Position numbers and translations under genes: made by a program. Shown here piece after piece: positions 1 through 10,737 of a DNA stretch of 64,000 bases; the first letter of the stretch is position 1, and the number at the start of each line of letters is the position of its first letter. The notes under the pieces were generated by a model. That model ran no database searches, had not been told where the DNA came from, and saw nothing but the letters and a program-made list of their open reading frames with translations. Source of the stretch: Hydractinia symbiolongicarpus (taxonomy: Eukaryota > Cnidaria > Hydrozoa > Anthoathecata > Hydractiniidae); NCBI RefSeq assembly GCF_029227915.1, contig NC_079885.1, positions 6,944,001 to 7,008,000 on the forward strand. The letters run 5' to 3'.

Positions 1-298
1 CTCGAGGCGTTTTGTCTGTCTGCCAGCTCTTTCCGCCCAGAGACGACAAGCTTGGACAGTTTCACTAGAGCAACCACGTCACAACTTTAGAAAAAACAAA
101 TACAATAACAAATTTTAACGCAGCCTTCCCTTGCGCCAGCCGTTAATTACTTCTAGTTTTAGATACAAACACTCAAAGCTTTAGAAAAAAATTGTTGTAA
201 CGCAGCATCCAGCGCTTTCATTCAGATTTTAAGACTTCAAAAAAAAAACATCAATAACTAATCAAGTGGATTTCTTAACCTTGTTACTTATAAAGAGT
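1..298. other. 3' flank of the kinase gene
   Basis: No gene is seen. A short unit recurs twice, with CTTTAGAAAAAA followed by TAACGCAGC near 117 and near 200, so this may be a degenerate tandem repeat. The window begins inside it. Confidence 0.3.
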
Positions 299-1646
299 CT
301 ATATACAAGGATTTACAAATATATTTTTAAAACGGGTTATGCAGCGTGATATTGAAGGCCTTTTACTTGGTTCTTCAGCCATCATATCATTTGCGATAGA
401 CGCTATTTTCATGTTTTTTATACATCGACTGATTAAATCCACGTTGTATCCTAATGAATAAACATCTGATTGAACCGACTGGTAAGAACCTTTAACATTC
501 CTTAACTCATGTGCAAGAAATAGATGCTTGGTGTTAAATTTAACTTGCTGTGAAGACCCTGGTTCAATATCATATCTTGCTGGATCACTGACTAGTGTAG
601 CCTTTCCCAGATCAATCAATTTTACCGTGGTTGAATTACGGACAAGGACATTTCCTGGATGTAAATCGTTGTGTAACAGACCACGGACGTGCATTTGGTG
701 AACAGCGGAGCATAATCCAATTATAATTTCATTTAAATGACTGGAACACGGTGCGGGTACTCTCTGAATGAATTCCTTTAATGTTGGTGAACATGAACCA
801 CAGTCATCACAAACAAATTCAAGAAGGATGAATTTTGGTTTCAAAAATCCAAAAACATAGGGAAAGCCTTTATCACCTGCCATCAACATACCCTTCTTGC
901 ATTCCGCGTACGCATCAATTGGTCGTGCATTGTTGGATAAACATTTGATCGCCACAACTTGTTTGATGCTTTTAACATATCCTTTCGAAACATTCCCGAA
1001 AACACCAGCACCTATAGTTTCGTTTATATGCACGTCACACTTTGAGAATTGAATGACATTAAAATTGAGCGTCCGTGTGATGGCTATGCTTTTATCTTGA
1101 GTGCGGTATATACTCGATCTCGATGAACAGCACAATAAAATGTCCCTGCTAGTAGTGGCTTTAACCTTCGGCACATTTCTTTTTAAAACAGCGTTCTGAA
1201 ATTCTAGTTCTCGAATTCTCTCTTCAATTAATATCTTTTTTTCCATTTCCGCGTCAAATTCCGCTTTCTTTCTTTCCTGACGCATTCTTTTTTTTTTTTT
1301 GTTGCGTTCAGCTCTCTTTTCCGAAGATCTCTTTCGTGTACTAACAATAAAGCACAACAAATACATGTTGTTTTTTTTAAGTTTAGACTATACGGATCCG
1401 TATTCTTTCCTCCAAGGTTTAGACAGTATAGTGGGGTTAATTAAGTGTTACTGTGTTTAAGGAAAAAGAAAGACTGTCTAATTAAAATATCCACAACACA
1501 AGAAAAACATACCTATCTGAGCCTGAATATGCTTATAAGTATTACAGGTTTTATAAGAACAAAAAGCGCATCCGGCCAAAATAAGAATGATTTACTCACC
1601 TAATCACGCTGTCGTTTAAGTCTTGCTTTTCCTGTTGTTCGAGCAT
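299..1646 (-). CDS. Protein kinase with basic/coiled-coil N-terminus
   Basis: Two exons on the minus strand: 1646-1600 (ATG at 1646, donor GTGAGT) and 1340-299 (acceptor TTGTTAG). Joined they give 363 codons, 362 residues. Residues about 17-70 are strongly basic and then heptad-like, resembling a bZIP or coiled coil (KKKKRMRQERKKAEF, then IRELEFQNAVLK). The kinase domain follows. The glycine loop GAGVFG is near 126-131 and the VAIK lysine near 148. The catalytic loop HNDLHPGN is near 239-246, with the HxDxxxxN residues intact. DLG replaces DFG near 259, AHE takes the place of APE near 292, and SDVYSLG is near 307. It therefore looks catalytically competent. An ATG at 1366 opens the same frame further upstream, but that stretch reads as intron, so I chose the spliced start. 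The gene lies tandem to the transposase 3' end, so it could be cargo or merely a neighbour. Target and pathway are unknown. Confidence 0.8.
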
Positions 1647-2081
1647 TGTTATTTAGTTTTTATGTTTTTCAACCTAGAAAATGAAGCACAAATTTTATCA
1701 ATCTAAGAAAATCTCATAATGAAACAGGTTTTATGCATGTATAAATATACATTATGTTGTACTAAAATATGTATATTAAGCACCTGATAAAAAGAAGACA
1801 TACATACATAGTCTAAATGAAAAAAAAAAAAATAAGCCTTGTAAATAAAATATTTTTTTAAGAAACATTTGAGGCTTAAATTAACAAAATTTTATAAGCT
1901 CAAGGCTCAACCAAATACTTGCTGCAAGCACGTTTTAGCATTATAAATAAACACAATGGATGTTATATTAAAATAGAAACAATGCAAAATTTTTATGAAA
2001 TTTTTTCTTGTCGACAAAAATATGTATATACAAAAAATTAGACATTAGTCGTTAAAAAATCTGTGAATAACAAAATTAATA
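1647..2081. other. Spacer between kinase and transposase genes
   Basis: AT-rich DNA with no open frame I can support. It should hold the kinase promoter/5' leader and the transposase 3' end. No TATA box or terminal inverted repeat was recognised. Confidence 0.3.
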
Positions 2082-5000
2082 TTACAATGACTTAGAAGGC
2101 AAACTTATGCAAACTTTAACAATATCAACATGTTGCTTGCTTATTCTTATCTGTTCCTTTAACACCAATATACGTCCATGCACAAACTTTAGTGGTATCA
2201 ACGATCTTTTATCAATTTCAGTACACCATACTTTCATGGGAGAGTTCACACCAAAAAAGTTATACTGCACGTGTTTCTTAAACCAGCTCACATCAACAAC
2301 AATATGATTCACAACACGATCAGAAAAAACAACTTTAATTTCATATATACCATTCACAACGGCTGGTCTTAATTCTTTTGGCTCAAAGTCAAAATAATCA
2401 CCATGATTATATCTTGCCTTTAAAAATGATCCATGTCCATTGCTCCGAATGTAATGCTTTGAACAAATAACTTCATTACCCAGCATGACTCTTTTTATTT
2501 GCACAATGAATCGTGACACTCTTTTGATATCCATATGTCGATAAAGAGATGAAAACAACTTAGTTAACTCATCTATTTGATGTCCTGGTAAACTAAACTG
2601 AGTGGCTTTGCTGAGTTTCTCTTCACAGCCTGTAAACTCGAGTTCAGTACCAACAACTTTATCACTGTCACGAACTTTTTGGAGCTTTAGGAGTGATTCC
2701 TGGGAATGCACGGTCTCTTTGTCAGACGACAATTTTAGCATATCAGTGAAGTCATCCTCCAATAGGTTAAAAGCTCTAACCTGAGAACCAATTATAAATT
2801 TGCGCATTAGTTGGATTGTTATGTCATGATTATTTACATGGTATGAACCTAAAATTCCATTGAAACGTTCATAACTAAAACACCAAAATGCATACACAGG
2901 TCCGTAATCCAGCAAACAATCTTTTAAGTGGAGGTGAAGATGCATATTTGGAGTACACCATAACTTTCCACATAGATTTGCAAATATGCCAATAAACATA
3001 CAAAATAAAGTATGCGCTTGATAAATGTCACCTGCAGTTATACTTCGTGTGCAGATTTTATTGCAAGCTGCTACAAAGATCAACCACATGTTTAAATGAT
3101 TATCTGGTATTACATCTTTTAAACAGAAGCATGAATAGATGTGTGTCCAATGGCGCCACTCATCAGCCTTCATGCTTTTGTAACAATCTGACATGTTACC
3201 TAGAACATAAAAAGGACCACTATTATGTAGATATTATTTTTACACAAAATCGAAATGTCTTTTTTATAAATTCACAATATATATAATACATCAGAAATAT
3301 TAAGTGCAAGAGTAATGAGCTACGAAACAAGAACAAATTTTGTATATATATAAAAAACGTTTGAAGATATATAACAAGCAAATGCAACAAACCTGGTATT
3401 CTACCAACATCAGTTGGAACTTTTACCTTTTTCATTTTGTCGTCAATACATTTCAGTTTATCTGATGTTAAAACCCCAATTTCAATCCAAGTTTTAAAAA
3501 CATGTTTTGCTGTACCCAAATAAAGATTATGCATAGGATCAATTGTATGCATTCTGACTGGATCATAGTATGGCAATCTATGGAGTTCGCTGTAACGGGC
3601 TCCGTGTTCTCTTTGTCTTTTTTCACATTCACTTTTCGTATTGGCGTTGGCAGCATGAAGGGCGTATCTTTTGTGATTTATTCCAGTTCGCAATTCCCAG
3701 GCATCAACATCAGATCCAGAATAATCAGTGAAGTCACCAACTTTGTTGAATACTTTCAAACACTTACTGCACCCTAAAATCACAACAAACATAATTATTT
3801 TGTCTCATGAGCTAACAAGTGCTCCAACTGTAAAACTGTTAAAATAAATATTTTTGGTCAAAAATAACATGCATGTCATAATAAAAATTTAATGCTCTGA
3901 TTTAAAAAGAATTATTTTTTTATTTAGAAAAGGAAATTTAGCAAAATAAAAATTCTTACCTGACTTTGCATTGAAATTCAAAAAACCACCAAACTTTCGA
4001 GTAGCAGGAATATCATTTGATATTGATATTAAAGCAATTTTATATAAAGAATAACCAATGCTACTTGGCTCTTTCATAATCACACCATCCCAATATTGTA
4101 AAAGCTCATCAACCATTGGTTTGATAAAAGAATTAATGTGAAGATTTGGCTCTTTTGGACCAGGAATAATACCTATGATGAGTGTGTTTTTCCACAGCAA
4201 TCGATGTTGTCTTGGTAAATTTAAAATTGACAGGTAAATTACACCAACACTATGCTCTCTGTTCTTATACGGATTAAACCAATCTAGGTTTAGCATAACG
4301 CCCAAATTTCTTTTATCTGCAAGATATAATTCCCCTATGCTGTCCTGAAAACTTTTCCAAATCTGTCCATCAAAAATATCTGACATTTTGACATGTTCAT
4401 CAGGTTTAGTAAATAATAATTCCAAGAAACCTGGACGTGCTAGCAACTCTTCCAGGCCAGTCTTTATACTCCGATAAGCATAAACCTTCTTTGGGTATAA
4501 GTTTATATTTTTTTCAAAGGATACAACCACTTTCATTAAAATATTGTTGCAAGGTTCCCTGTAGGCAGGAAATGGGTGATTAGGGAATTTCACATGACTA
4601 CATTTGCTGCTTGTCTTTCTACCAGTGATTTCTTTTTTCCAGCATTGATTATAAGAATACAGAGATTGACATGACGTGCACACAACAAACTTTGTAAAAG
4701 AATCCCGATTCAGAGCCAGATATTGTCGAGCCATGTATAATGAATTTGGAAATTTTTCCAATATTTCATCAAGAATGTGTAAACCAAACATTTTGTTGAG
4801 CAATAAACAAATCAGTTTTGAAAAACCTAAAATACTTTCCAATGTGTTATCAGAGAGAAAAATATGAACTTGCAAAATGAACATTGCTTGCAGTACCAGA
4901 GTGATGAATTTTGTGGTATGATGGTTAGCATGTTGACTAACAACAACATTAAAGTCGTCCTCTGGTTCTGCTTCAGGATCTTCCCACAATTCCGTTGCGG

Positions 5001-6754
5001 TTTCTTCATTCTGTAAATCAAGTGCAACATAGCTAAGCGTTGGCATACTTTATATACATTATAAAATATGTATTATTGCAAACATGTAATTTGAAGACCA
5101 AATTATAACAAAGGATGTTACCACACAATTGTCATCTGGATCATGATGATCATTGCATGTTGATTCATCACTCTCGATTGAAACATCACTCTCAATTAGT
5201 GTGTGATCAATAGGCAGAAGTGTTTTATCCTAAATTAAGGCAATGCATATATATATATTTACTTTTTGCTACATTAGTTCACAAATTTAGAATAAGCTCA
5301 CTCAGCTATTAACATGACACCCTTAACAAATATACAAGCCTAACCTGAGAATCTAGGTTAACATCTGTATGTTGCACGTCGTTATCATCTCTTGTTTGTA
5401 TTATTTGGTTTTTCGAAGATAGTTCTAAATGGAAAAGCACAAAAGGTAGCAAATGATGACGAAATTAAGCAAAAAAAACATGAAAAAAAACAAAAATGAC
5501 TAAAGCAATCAAACACATGTCTCTGCAGATAACGATTGTAATATGATGCAATGTGCTGAAAATACAGTAGACGTCCGTTAATTGAACACGCTAGGGACTA
5601 AATTATTTATTCGAATTAACGAATGTTCGGATTATCAGAAGTTCGGAAAAAACAAGAATTTTAATAAACGTTTAAAGGTTTTATGCTAATATAACTTTAT
5701 TACAACTTTACTACAACTTTTTCTAAAAATATTTTAACGTTGTTTGCTTGGAGATGGGCAAGGCCTCCAAATTCCTTGTAAACTTCATTTTATTGGAAAT
5801 GTCAATTTAATCGATAAATTGAAAGAAATTTTGCCACCATTGATGCAATAAAAATGAATAAAAATGAAAACGCTTTTCTTATTTTCCCATAAGATTTTTT
5901 TTATCAATAGATAGATAGATAGATAGATAGATAGATGTGCATATTTTACATGGCTAGCCTCACAAACATCGAGGGATATACCCTGTCTATTATTTCCAGG
6001 AGGGGCCATGGCTTAGATGGAGAGTCCTAGAGTATTTAATGCTCATTTTGAGCTACGCAGACCCAATTAGTAGGGCGCACACCCTACTAGGCAACTCCCG
6101 GCAACATATAACGGCCCACACAGTGTGCCATCTCCCCAATTTCCCTCACATGGCTTGGGTTAACCCGGGGCTATGGTAACATTCACTCGCCCATGTTGAA
6201 TCGCCGTCAAGAAGAATCGAACCCCGGTCTCCCGCACAGAGTACGAAAGCTATAACCACTAATCTACGGCGCCACAATAAGGTTGAATTAAAAAATTGTT
6301 CGAATTAGCGAAATGTTCGAATTAGCGGAGTTTGAATTAAGCACTTTATTTAACCAAACTCAAGGGACTTAGCAATTTGTTCGAAATAACGGAAAGTTCG
6401 AATTAAGCGGCATTCAAATTAACGGACGTCTACTGTATGCTAATTATGCTAAAACTATGCAGCAAAACAAGGACTCACAGTTATGCTTGTAATATGCTCA
6501 TTTTTTCACTAACCCTGAGCCTAAATATTCTTATAAACGTTATGGTTAGGAAAAAAAAACATGTACTCCTTTTTTGTTGTAGTTTTAGATTCCAAACTGC
6601 TAAAAAAAGCCAAAAACAAACCTTGATTACGTTGATTTTCTTGAACTTTCCAAGTTCCATCTCGGTAATATAATTCTTTGTGACGAAAATATGCAGAATG
6701 AGATAGACTTTCGCTGCAATGGGGACATAACATCCGTTTCTTTATTCGAGGCAT
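2082..6754 (-). CDS. CACTA (EnSpm/Tnp2-type) transposase, six exons
   Basis: Minus-strand exons: 6754-6622, 5424-5345, 5229-5122, 5010-3960, 3773-3393 and 3199-2082. All junctions are GT/AG and the phases close over 957 codons (956 residues) with no internal stop. The N-terminus is a small zinc-finger-like motif (MPRIKKRMLCPHC followed by SAYFRHKE). Acidic linkers follow in exons 2-4. The central part carries the Tnp2/Transposase_21 landmark DPMHNLYLGTAKH in exon 5. The last exon has a DUF4218-like block (GPVYAFWCFSYERFNGILGS). The order zinc finger, Tnp2 core, DUF4218 is that of animal EnSpm transposases, which cut and paste elements ending in CACTA/CACTG. The catalytic acidic residues were not assigned. 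The absence of stops suggests recent activity or domestication. Intron 1 holds a nested MITE and SINE. Confidence 0.85.
5907..6273 (-). mobile_element. tRNA-derived SINE, full-length copy
   Basis: Read on the minus strand it starts with a tRNA-like head (GGCGCCGTAGATTAGTGGTT, then a B box GGTTCGATTC), continues through a ~270-bp body, and ends in an (ATCT)n tail seen as GATA repeats at 5907-5935. A second copy of the body and tail lies at 33555-33842. The target-site duplication is not clear. It is inserted inside the Tigger-like MITE. Confidence 0.85.
6214..6266 (-). promoter_or_regulatory. Pol III internal A/B boxes of the SINE
   Basis: The A-box-like TAGATTAGTGGTTA lies at 6266-6253 and the B box GGTTCGATTC at about 6223-6214. 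The order and spacing match a tRNA-type internal promoter. It is assigned to the SINE because the surroundings do not fold as a tRNA gene. Confidence 0.65.
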
Positions 6755-7222
6755 AAAAAAAGTTTAAATTTTAAGGAAGAAAAAACTAAGGTTTGTCTGC
6801 TTTTTCTTTCCTTGCATTTACAGAACGTAACTCGCGCGCAATCTTTTTAGCTCTTTATCTTGAATGATGTTTTACAATGTTAGGGGGTCAATAATAGCAT
6901 AAAAGCCATCTTTAACGTCCTTAAAAATAATTATTTAATAAAATGTTAAATTATTTTCGCGAAAATTTCTTGTTCTATTGATAATATTTTATTGTGAATA
7001 CATTTTGTTTCGACTATTTTAAAACATTAAAATTATTAATATTGTTTTTACCCCCTATCTCATCGCAATTTGTATCGGGGGTTGTCTATTTTATTACAAT
7101 GGCCTAAACGCCCAAGAAAAAGTTTTGCTCGCACCCCCTGAAGACAAATTCCATTCAGGTTTGGGCGCGCAAATTTGTTTCAAAAGACCGGTACAGTCAG
7201 GAGCAGCAAACTTGAAGAAAAC
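6755..7222. promoter_or_regulatory. Shared 468-bp spacer between divergent start codons
   Basis: The transposase ATG (6754, minus) and the ATG of the next gene (7223, plus) face away from each other across this AT-rich spacer, so both promoters must lie here or overlap. No clear TATA box was found. Confidence 0.45.
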
Positions 7223-9043
7223 ATGGCATCTTCGTTTTATGGAAATACTTCTACTGCCACAACTCCAGTGGCAAAAAAAAGAGCCAAGGTTCTAAATCCA
7301 ACACCACCGCCACGTAAAAACTCAACCAAATGTGCTTCACGAAGCCCTGATGTGATGTTTGGGTATGTAGCTAGCTAGCTAGAGCTAAAATGATTATGTT
7401 CTCCATGCCATTACTTTTCACTAACATAAGTAATATGGTTTATTTCAGATTACAGCAACAGAATGAAAGTTTAGAGGAAACTTCATTTGAGGAAGAAAAT
7501 AATGCTTCACCACGGATGTTGCGGTAATAACATAATAACATTACAATAACTTGCCCACTCACTGCTTACATGGTGTTTAAGCACCCTCATTATCCTAAAT
7601 TTTAATTTTACTTGTAATAAATAATTTGGCGTAGTTTTTTTTGCCTCAGACAGTGCGAGAAGAATTTACCTCAATTGGGGTATATTGTATATAGCTATAC
7701 CCCAGATCGAGATCGTTCTTGTTACTGCCATGCATATTTTGTACTTTATTTCATATTTTTTTATACAGGGCTCTCACTAACGTTAATGATGCACTGAGAA
7801 AGAGGATTTCATTGCTGGAATCTCAAATTCAGAACAACAATGTAAGAATAGAAAATGTGGAAAGTTCACTTGTAGATGTAAACAATAAATGTGCGAATCA
7901 ATTTGATGATTCAAAAAAGGGAAATTGCCACCATTTATTTTCATGACATATTATATCCAGTATTTAGGCACCTTTTTTTAATTTTTTGCAACTGATGAAA
8001 AGGTTTGCTCAAATTTTAAGAGCTTTAAGTACAGAGATTGAATTAACGGTTCGCAGATTGCGAGCCAATATCCACTATTTGCGAAGCATTTTTTAACATT
8101 TTTGAACTAAGAATTGGTTGTTTCGCTCATTTTAGCAACTTGTTCGAAATGCATACAGAAGTATAAAGGATGAGAGTACTTGGAATTTTTTAGAGAGGTA
8201 AGGTTGATTCTCTAAAATGTATATAACCATTTTCCTGCACTTCCAGGATAATACTTTTAAAGACTGTCCACATTATTTTATCAGATGCTTGTTTGATTGT
8301 TGGAATATAAAATTTATATTATGATGGGAAGTAACTCAATACTTTAACTTTATAGATTTGACTCCATACACAACAGTAGAATAACTAATTTGATTTGCCA
8401 AATTGTAAAAGACAGCAACGAAAATCCCTATGCTCCATTTTTAATGCACAGTGAGTAACTACTGTTTCTTACCATAAGGCGTAAATTTATTTTGGTATTT
8501 TACATAATTGAATTGTTTGTTTATATATAATAGGGTCGTGTAGCAGATATTATTCTACCCTGAAACGAAAAGAAAAGGAGGAAGATAATGACAGAAATAG
8601 TGAATTAAAACGTAAAAGAAGGCGCACAACTCGTCGGCACCGGGTATGCGGTTAAATTTGAAAAAAATTATGCTATACCAATTTGGCCATGTGTTTTAAA
8701 CCACACTTAGCTTTTATTAAAATTACTTTTCATTGTCAATTATTTTCTTTTAATACTTTTATTTTAGTTATACCGCCAACGATCAAAATACGTGCCACGA
8801 GATAAAGCCGACATCTGGATGTTATGTAATGCCGATATAATGAGTGACGAACATTCAGATAATGAAGCAGAAGGATATGTACATCCACCGAAGTTCAGAA
8901 GTGAAGAAGTCACTGAACTGCTTCACTTTATTGATAGTAAACGCTTGGGTAAAGATGAATTGGATGCAAGAATACCTGGAAGTTACTCAGATCGGGATAT
9001 AAGGGCAAAGGTTGACCCACTGTTGTTAGCAAATAATAGATAA
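7223..9043 (+). CDS. Uncharacterised seven-exon basic coiled-coil protein
   Basis: Exons are 7223-7362, 7449-7523, 7769-7841, 8136-8197, 8356-8450, 8534-8643 and 8768-9043, with GT/AG junctions and closed phases: 277 codons, 276 residues. The start ATG at 7223 has a purine at -3. The N-terminus is Ser/Thr/Pro/Lys-rich with an NLS-like KKRAK. Exon 3 is heptad-like (ALRKRISLLESQI). Exon 6 is very basic (LKRKRRRTTRRHR). The last exon holds an acidic stretch (MSDEHSDNEAEG) and then PPKFRSEEVTELLHFID. The layout of basic block, MSDE-rich block and PPxFRS motif reminds me of an uncharacterised metazoan family that may include C14orf93, but I am not certain. Its divergent arrangement with the transposase suggests it is the second gene of the same element, possibly a DNA-binding partner. 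Confidence 0.75.
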
Positions 9044-9526
9044 TGTTTTTAAAACGTGATTTTTTGTATATTTTTTTAATTACTAATTTAATTTTTTACA
9101 ACTATTTTTCTAATATTTTTTCTTACGTTTTCTTTTAGCTGAAATTTAGTCTTGCACGTTATAATTAAATCGTTCTGATTAATAAACTCAATAGCTGCAT
9201 TAGCTTCCATCCTTATTTGTTATTTAAATGTATATAATTTTGTTAATATTTTTGTAAATATGTCTGTATATATATATGTATATATATATATATAAAACGT
9301 TTCAATAAATTTTTTAACTAACAAACTTATTACATGCATTATTCTTTAAAACCCTTTTTTGCTAAACCAAATAACGACAGCAACTTCATGTACAGCTCCT
9401 AAAGCCTTCCTGAAAGTTTAAAATTCTACCTGGAAAATTATCAAAAGGGGTGAAATGGGATAAACCTATAATTCCCTCAGGCAGCGCTACACCAGATTTA
9501 CTCCGTATATTACCTCGTACTTTTGT
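9044..9526. other. 3' flank of the divergent gene
   Basis: A/T-rich 3' flank with TA-dinucleotide runs near 9250-9295 and AATAAA-like signals (for example near 9180 and 9303). No other gene is seen. Confidence 0.3.
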
Positions 9527-9909
9527 ATACAGTCGCATATTTTGATAGAATACGACGCGAATATTTTCGTATACAACGTTATAGTTAATTTACGACGTGT
9601 ATAGTCGAGGCATATAACGTCTGCGATATTTTCGTGTTACTTGATACCTTTGTATACAGTCGCATAGTGTGATAGAATACGACGCGAATATTTTCGTATA
9701 CAACTTAAACGTAAATATACGGCATGTATATTCAAGACGTGTCACGGCTGCGATATTTTCGTATACTCTGGGGTCCCTATACGCAAAGTATATTTTCGTA
9801 TTCCACCATAGTATACAAAGAAAAACGCTTCAGTATATTTCCGTATATTGACGGTATACGAAAAAAAACTCAGACTTATATTATCGTATATTCAGTATTT
9901 TTGCGCAGT
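9527..9909. repeat. TCGTATAC-rich tandem repeats, possible CACTA right terminus
   Basis: Two ~125-bp units begin with GTATACAGTCGCATA at about 9527 and 9652 and share GAATACGACGCGAATATTTT and TCGTATACAAC. Further CGTATAC/CGTATATT motifs in both orientations continue to about 9895. Read from the minus strand the block starts CACTGCGCAAAAATAC at 9909. CACTA elements start with CACTA or CACTG and carry such short subterminal repeats as transposase binding sites. The matching left end was not found in the window. Confidence 0.5.
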
Positions 9910-10406
9910 GTTAAAAGCCTTTTTTCATGCATGTTTCTGTTTCTAAAAACAAGACGTCGACTTCTTCCCCACAACTTTTTTTCACTTTTGATTTTGGAAC
10001 GATGTTTGTTTATTTGCCTAATATCAAAAAGTAAAAAAACAAGTCTTGGTTCACTTCAATAAATAGTAATTTTCCTTAAAATAACATTTTTACTGGACGC
10101 GATAAGATACGAACTCAAATCTCAACTGATACAGAACTCAGAGCTCTATCACGATAATTCACTGAGTCTGTGATTCCGCTATACTGCTAAGCGCGTAGAG
10201 GCGGAGGCTTTTGGTACTGACTATTGTGAACTAAAATGGTGTGCAGAGAATGTAAGAAAAATAACGCAAAAAATCGTAGTCCCTCATGAAGTGCGATGGT
10301 AGGAACAATAATAATATGTCATATTATTACGCAAAGATTCTACTTATTCGTTACCTTCCTTACAATTCTTTCGTAACACGTGTGCGTGTGGTCGTTACTT
10401 TCAGTA

Positions 10407-10737
10407 AACTTCTATCGGCAGCGAGAAAACATAATTAACTTCTATCGGCAGCGAGAAAACATAATTAACTGCTATTGGCAGCGAGAAAACATAATTAACT
10501 GCTATTGGCAGCGAGAAAACATAATTAACTGCTATTGGCGGCGAGAAAACATAATTAACTGCTATTGGCTGCGAGAAAACATAATTAACTTCTATTGGCT
10601 GCGAGAAAACATAATTAACTTCTATTGGCTGCGAGAAAACATAATTAACTTCTATTGGCTACGAGAAAACATAATTAACTTCTATTGGCTGCGAGAAAAC
10701 ATAATTGACTGCTATTGGCTGCGAGGAAACATGATTA
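10407..10737. repeat. 30-bp minisatellite, about 11 copies
   Basis: Unit: AACT(T/G)CTAT(T/C)GGC followed by GCGAGAAAACATAATT. Copies differ at only a few positions. The 30-bp period preserves a reading frame, so the array reads as a repetitive open frame, but no splice or start context supports a protein. Confidence 0.9.

Larger units (their letters stand above)
5565..6435. mobile_element. Pogo/Tigger-like MITE, 871 bp
   Basis: The ends are inverted copies of CAGTAGACGTCCGTTAATT, flanked by TA on both sides (5563-5564 and 6436-6437), the target duplication of Tc1/mariner/pogo elements. Internal TTCGAATTA-type motifs repeat near both ends, as in Tigger elements. It has no transposase and is non-autonomous. 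It sits in intron 1 of the CACTA transposase and is itself enlarged by a SINE. Confidence 0.85.

Noticed and set aside
3889-5046. Separate gene starting at the ATG at 5046
   Set aside because: It is exon 4 of the transposase; the bases above 5010 are intron and acceptor.
6205-6273. A tRNA gene
   Set aside because: Only A/B boxes are tRNA-like; the sequence continues into a SINE body whose second copy lacks the head, so this is a SINE promoter.
10080-10200. A second tRNA-like/SINE head on the minus strand
   Set aside because: A GAGTTCGTATC resembles a B box, but the A box and body are not convincing.
10407-10737. CRISPR-like array
   Set aside because: Units are directly adjacent with no unique spacers; it is a minisatellite in a eukaryotic genome. 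The same applies to 49060-49245.
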